Positions 21,779 to 33,142 of a DNA stretch of 64,000 nt are shown here, piece after piece. A program made the translations under genes and the position numbers. Under the pieces are notes generated by a model. That model did not search any database. It saw nothing but the letters and a program-made list of their open reading frames with translations, and was not told the origin of the DNA. Positions within the stretch are counted from its first letter, which is position 1; every line of letters starts with the position of its first letter. This DNA is from Chrysopilus asiliformis. Taxonomy: Eukaryota > Arthropoda > Insecta > Diptera > Rhagionidae. The stretch spans positions 76,696,942 through 76,760,941 of the forward strand of contig OZ035962.1 of assembly GCA_964034945.1 (NCBI GenBank). Direction: 5' to 3'.

Positions 21779-22357
21779 TAAAAACATAACAAAAGCTATA
21801 ATTGCCAATCTGGCAATCATTGGAGACCCGTATGGTGATATTCGTATCAAAATTCGAACAGTTATACCAAAATTCCAATTTGAAGTCAAACTTTCCAATA
21901 AGATTTTTTAAAATTTATTCCAATCGGATTTTGATGCATGGGAGTTTTATGTAGAATCGTATCCTAAATAACTTTTGTTCTTGGACTTTTTTGATAAGAT
22001 GCACCGTTTTTGAGATATTCACAAAAAACAATTTCGTTCGTATTCCATTTTTAATGGTCCATTTTTGCCCATTAACGAACTTAGCCTCGCATTTTACGAA
22101 AAACGGATCCACGCAAAATTTCAAGTCCCTAGCTCAATCCGTGCGCCCGCAATCCGCGCCACAGACAGACAGACAGACGGACAGACAGACGGACAGACAG
22201 ACAGACGGACAGACGGACGGACATGCAAAAATTAAATATTTTTATCATTCTAAACACACTGGTGTAATTCATTTTTTTGTGCGATGACGGGATCTTGGCG
22301 TTACAAACGGTAAGGCAAAGTTAATATACCCTTTGGTTTCACCATACGGGTATAAAA
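21777..22357 (+). mobile_element. 'mini-me'-like dispersed element, copy 2
   Basis: Blocks: 'aaaacataacaaaagctata', 'attttgatgcatgggagttt', 'gcccattaacgaacttagcc', 'caaaatttcaagtccctagc', CAGA/CGGA repeats at 22162-22222, 'ggtgtaattcatttttttgt', 'gatcttggcgttacaaacgg', and a terminal hairpin 'tatacccttt...acgggtata' (22326-22353). It is the same element in opposite orientation to the copy at 42881-43478. It abuts the preceding repeat with almost no gap. Confidence 0.75.
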
Positions 22358-22494
22358 AACACTGAACTTTTCTTCTGAATTTTACCATGCATAAGACGGT
22401 GTTAGCGGCACCAAATATGCACCTCATATCATTTGTAAAAGTATTACAAATTAAAATCATTCCAGCACTTTCAAGTCCATTATGGTGTATAAAT

Positions 22495-22885
22495 AAGATG
22501 ACCATACGTCTCATGTTGTCCCCAGGTCCGAAAACTAAGCTTTTATCCCGGATTTTTCAATTCAGTATTAAAACTTATCAAATGTTAGAAGAAACAATCA
22601 CTAAATATCCAAAATATGTTTTACTTCGACTAGAGGTTGCTGTAAATCACATTTTTTCGCCTGTGCAGCATTTTTTTCGGCGATTTACCGTCTAAATTTC
22701 ACCTGCGGCGTATTTATTTTTACTGATACTTTTAAAATGTCAGTTGCATTTATTTATGGAGAGTGAAGGGCAAGAAAATTTGTAACTGTTGATTTTAATC
22801 ATTGTTTCTCATTGTGTATACAAAATTTCTCCGGCGGCGCACATTACTTTATTGTTCTCCTTGGTTTTCGTCCAAATCAAATCCG
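22495..22885 (+). repeat. Degraded DNA-transposon-like repeat shared with 55048
   Basis: 'agatgaccatacgtctcatg', 'gtccgaaaactaagc', 'cttcgactagaggttgctg' and 'cattttttcgcctgtg' recur with substitutions at 55048-55260. 'gcgcacattactttattgtt' recurs near 59720. The opening resembles a widespread hAT-type end (GGTGACCAxACGTCCC), but the superfamily is a guess. Confidence 0.45.
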
Positions 22886-22892
22886 ATAGGCA

Positions 22893-23190
22893 TGACAAGT
22901 TGATTCTTTTCCACGACATCGCAACCCACACATTGCTCAGCCGGGCAAAAAATACCTAAAAGGGATAAATTGGGAAAACCTTCCTCACCCGCCATACTCC
23001 TCAGACATTGCTCCTTCTGATTACCATTTATTTAGATCGATGGAATCGGGTCTTACAAGAATGCGGTTCTATTCAGATGAGGAGGTGAATAAATTGGTGC
23101 ATGACTGGATCAGCGCGAAAAAGCAAGCCTTCTTCACTCAAGGAATCCGTCTTTTGCCTCAAAGATGGGCTAAGGTTATATTTATGATCC
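22893..23190 (+). pseudogene. Second mariner transposase fragment, C-terminal
   Basis: A degraded 'FHDIATH' stretch corresponds to the second catalytic Asp region. In a shifted frame there follow LPHPPYSSDIAPSDYHLFRS, then EVNKLVHDWISAKKQAFF and GIRLLPQRWAKV, which is the mariner C-terminus. There is no N-terminal half. It is unrelated in position to the CAP-H intron copy and on the opposite strand. Dead. Confidence 0.85.
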
Positions 23191-23631
23191 GCTCAATTGA
23201 ATTTATTAACCACTTGGTACATATAAATACATTTGGCATCCATATTACATAGAAATTGGCATCGATATTACTAATAAACATTTTTTTTAGTGAATTTTGC
23301 ATTACAATACAACGGATCAAACACTTTGACTTCTACGTCAGTAACACGAATGTTTTTAACTGAAATAACAAATACCGGACGTATTAACGGTTGCAGGCAC
23401 GTGCCCAAGAATCTAAAATTTAGATAAATTTTAAAAACTGCCGCCAATTTGGCTACCACCCTTCGATACAGTTCTGCCAGTAAACTCATAAAAAGTACGA
23501 TAGAATTTCATTGTTTTGATGTTTTATCCCTTAATAAGTACAACACTGAAGACAAACTATGAACAAACGAAGTTTTTTATCACATCAGCATTAAATTAAA
23601 TGAAAAAATTAGAACGAAATACTTTTTATGC
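23191..23631. other. Short intergenic segment downstream of MGME1
   Basis: AT-rich, no recognised gene or repeat. Small frames on the minus strand lack homology. Confidence 0.35.
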
Positions 23632-23637
23632 TTTATT
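23632..23637 (-). terminator. Candidate poly(A) signal of MGME1-like gene
   Basis: AATAAA on the minus strand, about 98 nt after the stop codon at 23735. Position and motif fit cleavage/polyadenylation. This is inferred from sequence only. Confidence 0.5.
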
Positions 23638-23734
23638 CTTATAACAATCCACAGCGAAAATTTAATAAAACTAACATTTTTACAAAAATATGTCCGTAAT
23701 GCAGAGCTAATTAGCCTTTCAAGTATATTTTCTC

Positions 23735-24913
23735 TTAAATTGGTTCCGGTAAGGTTCCATCTCGAGTTCGAATCCAGAATTCCTGCACCCGTCTTAGCCA
23801 AGAACTCCAATATTTCCTCAGATCGATGTCCTCCATTCGATGAATGTTCGCTGGGCTCCCATCGGTATAGGCGACCACAACGAATCCTTTTTTGGCCACT
23901 AAATTATATCGCGAATCCGCGCTAAGAGCTCCCAAGTACGCGCATAACTGCAATGGAGCATCAAAAGTAGATGCAATGCTCTGTTTATGTCTAGCAGACT
24001 TTTTCCATTCGATAACGCTTATATCGGGTCTGAAATAAATCAGAAATGTCTAAAACTTCTAACCAGAATTGCAAATCTCTTAAATGTTACCCAATTGTAG
24101 ACACGCAATCTACAATTCCGCGGTATTTTAGTAGAGGATGTTCAAGGGGGGCTTCAGCGAATTCAACTTTTGGCTGTAGGATGTTCAGAGCTGGTCTTAT
24201 ACTCTCCCAGACCCCTTCGATTAGTTCGTCTACGGCAGGGGAGTCTCCAGTGAGTAAATATGTTTGCAAGGCCTCGTGAAATCGTTTTCCTTGATTAAGC
24301 GTTTCTAAAGAGATTTCTAGTTATATAATTATTGAAATTTTCAAAAACTTAAAATCTTTTTACCCGTCTGGAGCAACGCAAAACCTTCTTCGCCAAGTTC
24401 TGCAATTTTCTTCGCTTTCCAATTCTGAAGAGCTATTCGCGCTGCATCTGGCATTGTCGCTTGTAGAATTTTTCCCACCGAAGGATACTTTTCAATAGTC
24501 GTGGTGCCCTCAGGATCGAAGGGATGCTTCTCATAAATTAAAGGCACTTGGAGCAGGCTCTTAAGCTGGTGGTCAGTGAAGGGAATTGCGACGTATTCTT
24601 TTACTGACTCCGATTGGGAAGACGACGAGTTTACTTTGTTTAATTTTAATTTATTTTGCTTGGGCTGCTGTGAATGTTGCAGAAGCCAATACATTTCCGA
24701 CGTTAAGTCATTTTTACTGGTACTCGCTGGTTGTTTAATATTTTCCACAGGAACCTTTTTAGTTTTCTTTTTGGCTGATACTACGGGCCCAAAAAGTTTC
24801 TTAGTCTCTGAATGCAGCCTTTTCATTCGACTGGCCTTGGTTTTAGCTGATTCCTCTACATTTGTTGATGAAAATCGAGCAAAAACACTGAAAATCCGTC
24901 TATTTATTAACAT
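23735..24913 (-). CDS. Mitochondrial genome maintenance exonuclease 1 (MGME1-like), 3 exons
   Basis: MGME1 is a RecB-type PD-(D/E)XK single-stranded DNA exonuclease that trims flaps and degrades linear DNA in mitochondria. Exons in transcription order: 24913-24364, 24304-24091, 24029-23735. All junctions are GT-AG, giving 352 codons (human protein 344). The N-terminus MLINRRIFSVFARFSS is basic and hydrophobic, as expected for a mitochondrial presequence. A lysine-rich, poorly conserved segment follows to about 90. The conserved core starts with WKAKKIAELGEEGFALL, then GKRFHEAL across the first splice. The catalytic signature is visible: Asp249 in GIVDC, Glu262 and Lys264 in VIEWKKS, then STFDAPLQLCAYLGAL, the motif downstream in the family. 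No frameshift. The ATG at 24913 is the only good start. It is divergent from RABL6, with 1.26 kb between the starts. Confidence 0.93.
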
Positions 24914-25065
24914 TTCTGTCGGTGAAATTACGACTTACACGCACCTAACCTCACTTTTCCGCACTGAACTAAAATTGTGTGGATGGCGAAGCGAGGTTTC
25001 TCATAGTTGTTTGGATTTTGAAATTTTGGAGACTTTTGGTAGAGTTCGTTGGAAAACGAAAAAAA

Positions 25066-25349
25066 TATTGCTATTTTCAAATTAAAAGCAACAAATTGTT
25101 TTAAAAGAATATAACAAACCACAAAATTAGTTTTCCATTTTGGGTAAATATTTTACTTGCAAGTAAATTCGGTAATATTTCGTGTAGTATATAAATTATG
25201 GTAAAAATTATTGCTTTTTTCAAATTAAAAGCAACAAATTGTTTTCAAAGAATATAACAAACCACAAAATGAGTTTTGCGTCTTGTGTAAATATTTTTCT
25301 TGCATTAAATTAGGTAATATTTCAGGTAGTATATAAATTAGAGTAAAAA
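25066..25349 (+). repeat. About 140-bp tandem duplication between divergent genes
   Basis: 25066-25206 and 25208-25349 are two diverged copies sharing 'tcaaattaaaagcaacaaat', 'agaatataacaaaccacaaaa', 'tttc.tgtagtatataaatta' and 'gtaaaaatt'. It lies in the interval between MGME1 and RABL6. Small apparent frames across it are non-coding. Confidence 0.8.
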
Positions 25350-25571
25350 TTTTAAAAGCTTCTAAATACAGTGGAAGAAATTTTCGTAGATTTATATATG
25401 TGGACATCGTGATAGTGATTTGCGTTGCAATTTTCAAATTGTCCGTTGATATTTCCAAATTTTTTGGTCATTATCAAATATTTGAAAAAAAAAAGTTTTA
25501 ATCGATTCATTTAATTCATTTAATTCATTTAAGTACAGTTTCCTGGATCAAGGGCTTAACAAGTTCAAATA

Positions 25572-25744
25572 CAGTAGAATCCCGATAATTCGTACCCCGA
25601 TAATTCGTATCTCCCGCTAATTCGTATGAATTTTCTGGTCCCTTGAAAAAAATCCCGATAATTCGTACCCCGATAATTCGTATATCCCGCTAATTCGTAT
25701 GAATTTGCTGGTCCCTTGAAATACGAATTATCGGAATTCTACTG
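25572..25744. mobile_element. 173-bp pogo/Tigger-like MITE
   Basis: It begins CAGTAGAATCCCGATAATTC and ends with the near-reverse complement CGAATTATCGGAATTCTACTG. TA dinucleotides flank both sides (25570-25571 and 25745-25746). An internal 75-bp unit ('cccgataattcgtaccccga' through 'ctggtcccttgaaa') is present twice in tandem. CAGTAGAA plus TA target sites is the classic pogo-type terminus. No transposase. Confidence 0.8.
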
Positions 25745-26172
25745 TATAACAAATTTTTTAAAGTAACTACAAATAAAGTTGATTTTTTAAACAAAATATA
25801 CGAAATAAAACGGTTCGAAAACTTTCTGCAAAACCCTTCAATTGTTCGAAACAGCTGTCACTTTACTTCAACTGGTCTTCACAAGTTTCGCTGTGCTCGT
25901 TTCATTTTCTTCGTGTTGTTTTTGCGGGGGTTGTTTTTCCAGATTTTCGCGTTTTCACGCAAAGTTTTCACTTGATTTCCCAATAATCTTGCATCGAACG
26001 TCGCAATGAGGTTTCTTTCGTAAGAAAATCACAGTTTCAACAATCATAAGAGTGAAAAATGGACACATAGTGTAAGAAAAGCGACTGTCGAAGTCCAAAT
26101 TAGCCACATCGACGAATCCATATGGAAATCGTTTCATGAAAATATCCTACACATTCATTTATTGGTGAAAAA

Positions 26173-29100
26173 ATGCTATCTGCTCTGAAGAAGTTAACCA
26201 CGCCGAAAGATGCTTCTCCAACGACGACATTGCTACCAGACTCTGCGGGCCACACGATGTCCGGGTCGCTGCAGAAGAAATTCGCTCGAGGAGTTCAATA
26301 TAACAGTAAATATAAAATAATACAATTAATTGTTAATACATAATTCAAGGAATACTTCTGATATCACTTCAGTCGATTTCACTTTTATGCAAAATACAGA
26401 ATTACATTTTGTTTCTTTGATTTTAGTGAAAATAATCATCAAAGGCGATCGAAATGTTGGAAAGTCTTGTTTACTGGAGCGCCTACAAGGTCGAGGGTTT
26501 ATTGAAGCTTATTCGCCCACGGAGGAAATACAAGTCGCTTCCATTCAGTGGTCGTTCAAAGCGACAGAGGATGTGGTCAAGGTCGAGGTTTGGGACGTGG
26601 TCGATCGAGGGAAAGCGAGACCAAGGAATACGGGGCTCAAGCTCACCACAAATTCACCGCTGCCGGAGACCCCAGCTCTGGATGCTGAGTTCCTAGATGT
26701 CTACAAAGGCACACATGGGGTTATCTTAATGATGGACATAACGAAAACATGGTAAATGCAATCGCGATAAGTTTTGTTATTTTGTTTTCTGAGTTAGATA
26801 AGATTTATTAGCGTGTAGAACCAATTATCCATTGGGTGTTTGCTGAACTTAGATTAGGTTTTATCAACATCGCAAATGTCTTGTCAAGTGATTGCAAGTA
26901 TAAACTTTTTTGTTTGGTTTTTTTTGTAAACAGTCCAATAAATAGAGATTAAACTACAAATTTATATTTTTACAATGAAAAAGGGATTTTAGAATTGATA
27001 TTTAGAGGTAATTATGGAGCCAATATCCGATTCAGAATTAAATTTTACTCTAAAAATCTACCAAAAAAGAAATAGTCAAAACAAAGTAATAATAGATCGA
27101 TTAAACCATTTACTCTATCTGTATTAAAAAAATCACAAAAAGTGAAGATAATTTATAATTGACTTATATAGAGAAATCGTCTCTCATCCACATCCTTCGT
27201 GGTCAGTTTAGTGACAGAGAGCTATGACGTCACGCTGATGAGATTTAGCCGTTAGATTCTCGAGATCGAAACTTGATGTTTCCTATCAAAAAACTTTCCA
27301 GTTCCCCATTGTTTCTATTTAAATTTCATTTCATTGTATTATTCGATTGTGTCCATGAAAACTCCGGTACTTGAATAAAAATACTTTCGATAGAAACAAA
27401 AATATTCCAATAGTCCAAAAATTATTAAAAATAAATATATTAAAATCCTATAGGTCAAGAAATGCAAATAATTAAACATCTATGCCGAAATTCACGGTTT
27501 ATAATAAACTCAATATAAAACCAGGGCTAAATTTCGGGGAAGCGCGGTATATAAAAAGAGTTAAAACCTCGAGCGAATTTCGCAAACGAAAAAATCTCCC
27601 AGACAACTGGAAGCAGACTTGCATGCGCGCTTCCTTGCTGCTTTTCACGTGTTTCACATATTCCGATTGTCACTTTAGAGCAATTCTAGATACTTACCAC
27701 TGCGGTGCACTTCTAGACTTACACCACTTTACGAGCAGTAGTATGATTCGCAGCGTTCACTGCACAACCAGCCAAAATTGAAAAAAAAACATTTCTGTAC
27801 GCAAAATATTTCGTTTTTTACAAATTTCAATTTTTTTTTTTGCTTCATCGTGATTGTTTATTGAAAACAGCTTTTCATTCTTTAAAACAGCGCCATCTGT
27901 TATTAAGAACTTTACGCTAATTTCAGAGCTTCGAACCGAATCTGACCTCAAACTACAGATTTTCATGGTTTAGAATTAGATTTATACTCAGATTTAGATT
28001 TCTCTCCAGTTGTTGAGAAGCTGAACCTCGGAACAATCAAATTATTGAGCGAGGTGTTGTGGTCCGAATTTACTCAAAGAGGAAGTTAGGGGAGCAACTT
28101 AGAATCAAAAACGAAAATAACTTAGTACTTTAGTTTTAACTTTTATTTTATCAAATCAACCTTCTACTCCGACCGTTCAAACAACAATCTTCTACGCCTT
28201 ATTACTTAGACTCCTCAAACAATACTCATCAAACTTACTGCTAGCTTAATTCTAGCTGGTGACGAATGTCGAGTCCGCACTTTTTGTGTCTCACTCTCAC
28301 GGTGAGCATCTTCATATCTATTCCAACGTGAGGCTTTTTGGTCACGTTGTGTTACCATATCTCGAGTCAGCGGTTTCGCTGTCGCGCCGGACTTACAGAA
28401 GGGTCAGATATCTGTCTCCTAGAAACTGGATATTTGCCCCATGACTAAGATATTTCCGCTGGCCTGGACAGAGGTAACTATGAATTTTCTTTTCTCTTTT
28501 GAACTTGTTCGGCTTCTACGGATTCAGTTGGGAAAATTAACCTTGTCGATTTTATTTGATAGGAAGGAAATTGGATAAAGGTGTTTTCGCGAATATCTCT
28601 TTTCTGTTGAATTTTAGAGCTCTTTTTAATGCAAAAAAAATGAATTTTGGTTCTTTATTGAAAATTGTGTATTTTATCGCTCAGTTTTTTTCCAACTAGA
28701 CCAAATAATTAGAAATGCAAACCACAGCAGCCGAATTCAAAAACGTGCGATCCGACTGATTGGAGACAAGTCTTTGACAGATTTATTACCGTCTCTCGAG
28801 CATCGTCGCTCTGTTGGGGTAGTCAGAATATTCTATAGATATTTCCATGGGAAATGTTCCACCGAAATCTCCCAACTTATTCCTCCACGGTATGCTTTCC
28901 CTGGGCCCTCTTGTGCAGCTGAACGCGCGCACGACTTCTTCCTTGAGCCCCCCGTTTTCGTACAGTAAAATTTAGGAATTCCTTCATTCTGCGATCAACA
29001 AGACTTTGGAATGATTTACCATCCAATGTGTTCCCCCGGACTATAACCTTCAAGGAGAACATAAACCGACATCTGCTTTCGTTCTTCCTACCATCCTGAG

Positions 29101-31162
29101 CTGTACTTCGGCATTAAAGGGTCTTCGTCTAAGCTCCGGCCGAAACTATAAAAAAACGTTCAAATATACTAGAACCTAACAAAAGCTTTTTAGAAATTTT
29201 TGAAAAATGTTTTTCCGGTAGAAGATCAGTTTTAGTTTAACATTGAAGGGAAACTCAAGTTGTATGCGAATTACAAACACCAAGCAATTTTTTGCCTTTT
29301 ACTTATCGATAGCACGAGTTATAAAACTTTTGGAATATTTTTGATAACTTTTCATTTCAAGCTGAAAGGTCTAATGAACCGGTAAAGACATAAATATGAA
29401 ATCATAAAGGATTTACAAATGGTTATTATGAAGTCCTCGGTTTTTAGCTTGTGCTAACAGTAGCTATCTTAAATTTGCCAAAATCAATAAAACTTTTGAT
29501 CTTTCAGGTAATAATTGTTGTAATTTTTTTATTATAGGACATTCGAATATGTGACACGGGAGCTTCCAAAAATCCCTCCTGAAATTCCAGTTCTGATTTT
29601 GGGAAATCATTGCGATATGGGCCACCATCGCGTCATTTCTCAAGGCCAAGCGACAGCTTTAACTGAAAATTATTTGGAGTAAGTCAGAAAATTTAAGTTC
29701 AATACCAAATTATATTATGTACGCGACATCATTATTTTTGGAACATAATCAGAGTCTTCTGCGTATGAACAATTCAACAAAATACAAATCAAAACGAATT
29801 CTAAATATTGCTTGAATTTAATTTTCTCTATTAATGATTTCAGCCGTCCCGCGGAAGTTCTCTATGCAGAAAGTTCGATGCGTAACGGATTTGGTCTTCG
29901 ACTTTTGCACAAGTTTCTCGGTCTTCCCTTTCTCCGACTACAGAAGGAAACACTGTTGGCGTTGATTGAACGGAACAAGCGTGACACGGAAATTTGTGGA
30001 TTCGAAATTGCCGAGTTTCTGGTAGGACATAAAATCCTTTTTCGAATCTATTTCTAACAATTCATTTATTTTTCAGAAATCGGAGGATTCGGATTATAAT
30101 AAATTCCTCAACAATTTATCGAGCAAACGTCGTCAGATTGCAGATTCAAATCCAAAAACGCTGTCGCCAACGACTCCCACTTCGTTGTCACATTCAGCCA
30201 GCAATACGTCAATTGGATCGACCGGTCAACGTTCGACGATAGCCTTGCCAACGGAATTGCGGCCAACCAAAAGCATTATTGTTGGTGGCGGGCAGCCAAT
30301 AGTAATTCCTGGCCAAGTCAACATAACGCAACAGGGCAAAATTCAGAGCAATTCACCATCGATACCACCAACTCCGAATCGTTTAGATAACACAACGAAA
30401 ACTGCCAATTTAGTTACCAGTCTTTTCAAGAAAACCGAACTAAAGGACATGCCAGACATACGGCAATTGAAAATCGACGAGCACAAAATCGCTAGTGTCG
30501 AGGAATTCTGTCCCGACGAAGGAGTCTTAGATAGAAGTTTCCTAGACGATTTCACAGCAGCAGCAGCAGCAACCCATGACATACAGCCGAATCAATCGAC
30601 TGAGCTCAATGATTCGGACAGCGACAATGAAAATGGAAATCCCCTGGTCGCGAAATTTAATGATGATCCCGATGAAAACGTAGACGACAATGTAACGCCG
30701 GTGTCAGACGTTCAGTCGGAAAGTAGTGAAAAGAAAATCGAAACTCACGCGCCAAAAGTCAATCCATTACTGAAAAACAGTAAAAAGTCAGCTGATTTCA
30801 GCGTTGATGAGAAGATAGGTAGGAAATTTTCAATATCCAGCGAGGAGATTGGCGATACATCGAACGTGGCAAGCGATGATTTTGAAGGCTGGTCTCCGGA
30901 CGCATCGGTGAGAAGGTCACCGGAGGGTGGAGAGGATACTAGCTCCGTGCCGAGCATTAGCCAGGACACTGTTGAAGGGCATAAAGATGACAAACCTACG
31001 GAGAAGAAACACAAGCACAAAAAGAAACGTGACAAAAAAGACAAGGAGGAACGAAAAGAGAAGAAAAAGAAACGACGATCAAAGGGCAATGAACTGGAGG
31101 ACTTTTTAAATGGCACCTCGGATGGGGTGGAACGTGTAGATGAAGCTTACGAGGCTATTTAA
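26173..31162 (+). CDS. RABL6: Rab-like protein 6 (RABL6/Parf-type GTPase), 5 exons
   Basis: RABL6 is a large atypical Ras-superfamily GTPase linked to cell-cycle and proliferation control in vertebrates. Exons: 26173-26305, 26427-26751, 29538-29678, 29844-30021, 30077-31162, all GT-AG, giving 620 codons (human about 730). It starts MLSALKKL and has RRFAxGVQYN-type residues before the G domain. The P-loop is GDRNVGKS (51-58). The G3 region reads VEVWDVVDRGK (98-107), lacking the usual catalytic Gln. G4 is LGNHCD (174-179), an NxxD variant. AEFLDVYK and YAESSMRNGFGLRLLHKF match the family closely. Exon 5 encodes a long low-complexity tail with SVEEFCPDEGVLDRSFLDD, a lysine-rich stretch (about 560-595) that may act as a nuclear localisation signal, and a conserved end NELEDFLNGT. 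Intron 2 (2.8 kb) contains a LINE fragment. The 5' start is the first ATG with family-like residues. Confidence 0.94.
26752..28719. other. RABL6 intron 2, left part
   Basis: No gene seen. It contains a perfect TGACGTCA octamer at 27225-27232 and a 'ggtatataaaaagagtt' word at about 27547, neither backed by other promoter evidence. 28030-28480 has sharper base composition (YR runs and GC patches) and may be an old retroelement piece, but I could not match it. Confidence 0.4.
28720..29153 (+). pseudogene. Non-LTR retrotransposon (jockey/CR1-type) 3' fragment
   Basis: It reads IQKRAIRLIGDKSLTDLLPSLEHRR, then FYRYFHGKCS, then across frameshifts RNSFI, RLWNDLPSNVFP and FKENINRHLL. This is the C-terminal end of ORF2 in jockey/CR1-type elements. 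The 3' tail 'catcctgagctgtacttcgg' ends in 'actataaaaaaa'. It sits in RABL6 intron 2 in the sense orientation. Relatives are at 31805-32170 and 63555-63852. Confidence 0.85.
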
Positions 31163-31631
31163 CAACGGCCTCTACATCTTCTTCTGTCTCCATCTTGGCG
31201 TCATAGTTTCGGACCTGTGCTAAAGCTTCAAAAATGAAAAAAACCATTAAATTTTATTATAACTGTTACAAAAAAAATATGAAAATGAAAAGAAAGCAAA
31301 AAAAATTATCATTCATTCAGTGTTTGTCGCTTAAAAAGTTTAATTATTGCGACGCTACAATCTATTCCAATCATGAAATAATATTATTCCACATTGCGAT
31401 TAATTAACTATAAATGTTGTCAAATATTTCGTGTGACTGCGAACATGATGTTAACAATTTTAGGTTTTTTCTTAAAATATTTAATTTAATGTTTTTATGA
31501 ATATTTTTTTATTATTATTATTTTGAATCATTGTTGTATATCTAGATGAATATTATTATAATCAACGAATTTTTATTTTTGTAAAATTTATCATTATCAT
31601 TATTTTTTTAGCCTTGTTTTTGATTACCAAA

Positions 31632-31652
31632 AATAAATACGTGTAAAATAAA
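31632..31652 (+). terminator. Candidate RABL6 poly(A) signals
   Basis: Two AATAAA hexamers (31632-31637 and 31647-31652) about 470-490 nt after the stop, at the end of an AT-rich 3' UTR-like stretch. Inference from motif only. Confidence 0.5.
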
Positions 31653-31804
31653 GACTACTATAACTGGTTTTATTGCCGACGAATTTATCTGCATTACCAT
31701 CTCTCAAGTATCGTCGCTTGGTTTCTAAGTTTTTTAACTTTATGTAAAAAGTGTGAGTACTTAATTTAAGATATAACTTTCATGTCTGCTTCCAAGACAC
31801 TCCG

Positions 31805-32170
31805 AAATGCTACTTTTTTTTATAGTTCCAGGCAGAGCTTAGGAAAAGGAGTTGTCGGTTTATGTTCTCCTTGAACTTCTGCAGGTTATAGTCCGGGGGG
31901 AACCCATTGGATGGTAAATCATCCCAAAGTCTTATTCGCGGAATAAAGGAATTCCTCAAGAAAGAAGTCGTGCGCGCGTGCAGCTGCACGAGAGGGTCTA
32001 GATAAAACATAACGTGGAATAATAAGTTGGGAAATTCCAGTGGAACATTTCCCATGGAAATATCTATAGAATATGCTGAGTACCCCAACAGAGCGACGAT
32101 GCGATGCTCGAGAGACGGTAATGAATCTGTCAAAGATTTGTCTTCAATCAGTCAGATCGCACGTTTTTAA
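31805..32170 (-). pseudogene. Non-LTR retrotransposon (jockey/CR1-type) 3' fragment, copy 2
   Basis: On the minus strand: SLTDSLPSLEHR, then LHARTTSFLRNSFIPRIRLW and DLPSNGFPPDYNLQKFKENI. It has the same C-terminal domain as 28720-29153, with one shift in the middle. A further 30-bp scrap of the same family ('accatctctcaagtatcgtc') is at 31691. It is immediately followed by a TTAA-bounded element. Confidence 0.85.
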
Positions 32171-32188
32171 ATTCAAGTAAAAGAACGT

Positions 32189-32500
32189 TTAACACATTGA
32201 CTGTCATGGCTAACATTTTTGATAGCCAGTGAAAATTGGCACTATGATTCATGAGCGACCAAGGCTATCATTTTCGATAGCTGGGTCTACAATCTACATG
32301 CATACATACATACATACATACATTCTACATACGTCTACATATGTATTGTAGACGTATGTAGAATGTATGTATGTATGTATGTATGCATGTAGATTGTAGA
32401 CCCAGCTATCGAAAATGATAGCCTTGGTCATATGTATTGGCATATGTATTGGCATCTCCCTTACATTTTTGCAAAATTGGTCTGGCGGTCAACGTGTTAA
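32189..32500. mobile_element. TTAA-bounded element with 85-bp-arm hairpin
   Basis: Bounded by TTAA (32189 and 32497), with ends TTAACACATTGACTG and GGTCAACGTGTTAA. The middle (about 32259-32430) is a near-perfect palindrome: the arms contain 'aaggctatcattttcgatag', 'tgggtctacaatctacatgc' and a CATA run, and the reverse complement follows directly. TTAA target sites are typical of piggyBac-like elements. No coding content. Confidence 0.75.
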
Positions 32501-32609
32501 AATAAAATTCATTGTGGAGTTTAAAATCCTTGGAAACTTCTGGAACCGCTATAATTGGAACTTATGTTTGTCTAAATAATTTATGTTTGCCTAAATTGTA
32601 AAAAATACA

Positions 32610-33140
32610 TATTCGAATGTCCTATAATAAAAAAGTTAACAATAATTACCTCAAAATTTTTATTAATTACTAACAGACCCTACGTGGCCAGCTTAAAGTT
32701 TTTTGTATAAATTTTAGAATGCCAAAAAACCATAAATAACTTAAAAACTTTTGGGAAAAAACGTTATCCTTACAGGACCTTCTGTTTCGCATTTTGAAAT
32801 TCCAACACCTAATGCCGATTGCCGAGGTGACATCGGAAACCCCCTAATGCCGATTTTCCCGGGGTAAACGGGAAAAAGGATATTTGCGTTATCTTTACAG
32901 GACCTTCTGTTTCGCATTTTGCAAATGTAACATAGCTTAAAACCTGCTCCTGGCAACGCAGATCATTTTGCAAAAAACCGCGTAAAAATCGGGCCAGTAG
33001 TTTTTGAGTTTTGTAATCTCAAACAGACAAACACCCATTTTTATATATATAGATGACATATTTAAGATAACTACTGTAAACACAAGCTAAAAACCGAGGA
33101 CGTCATGATAACCATTTGTAGATATTTTATGATTTCATAT
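32610..33140 (-). repeat. Inverted partial copy of the RABL6 intron 2/exon 3 junction
   Basis: The reverse complement of 32610-32660 matches 29505-29556, including the splice acceptor 'ttattataggacattcgaat' and the first bases of RABL6 exon 3. The reverse complement of 33055-33140 matches 29392-29475 ('cctcggtttttagcttgtg'). Between the two parts a TE-like segment ending 'acccatttttatatatatag' (about 32690-33050) interrupts the copy. Identity looks around 85 percent by eye. It is a small inverted duplication or two copies of one repeat. Confidence 0.65.
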
Positions 33141-33142
33141 TT

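Noticed and set aside
27225..27232. TGACGTCA as a cAMP-response element in RABL6 intron 2
   Set aside because: A single octamer in an intron with no other support; expected by chance now and then.
27482..27781. 99-codon frame near a 'tatataaaaag' word
   Set aside because: No homology, inside an intron, and the TATA-like word sits within the frame rather than upstream.
28030..28480. Possible LTR or Pao/Copia-type retroelement end
   Set aside because: No matching second LTR, primer site or coding remnant could be found in the window.
30343..31116. Minus-strand frames opposite RABL6 exon 5
   Set aside because: Shadow frames of the Ser/Asp/Lys-rich coding exon.
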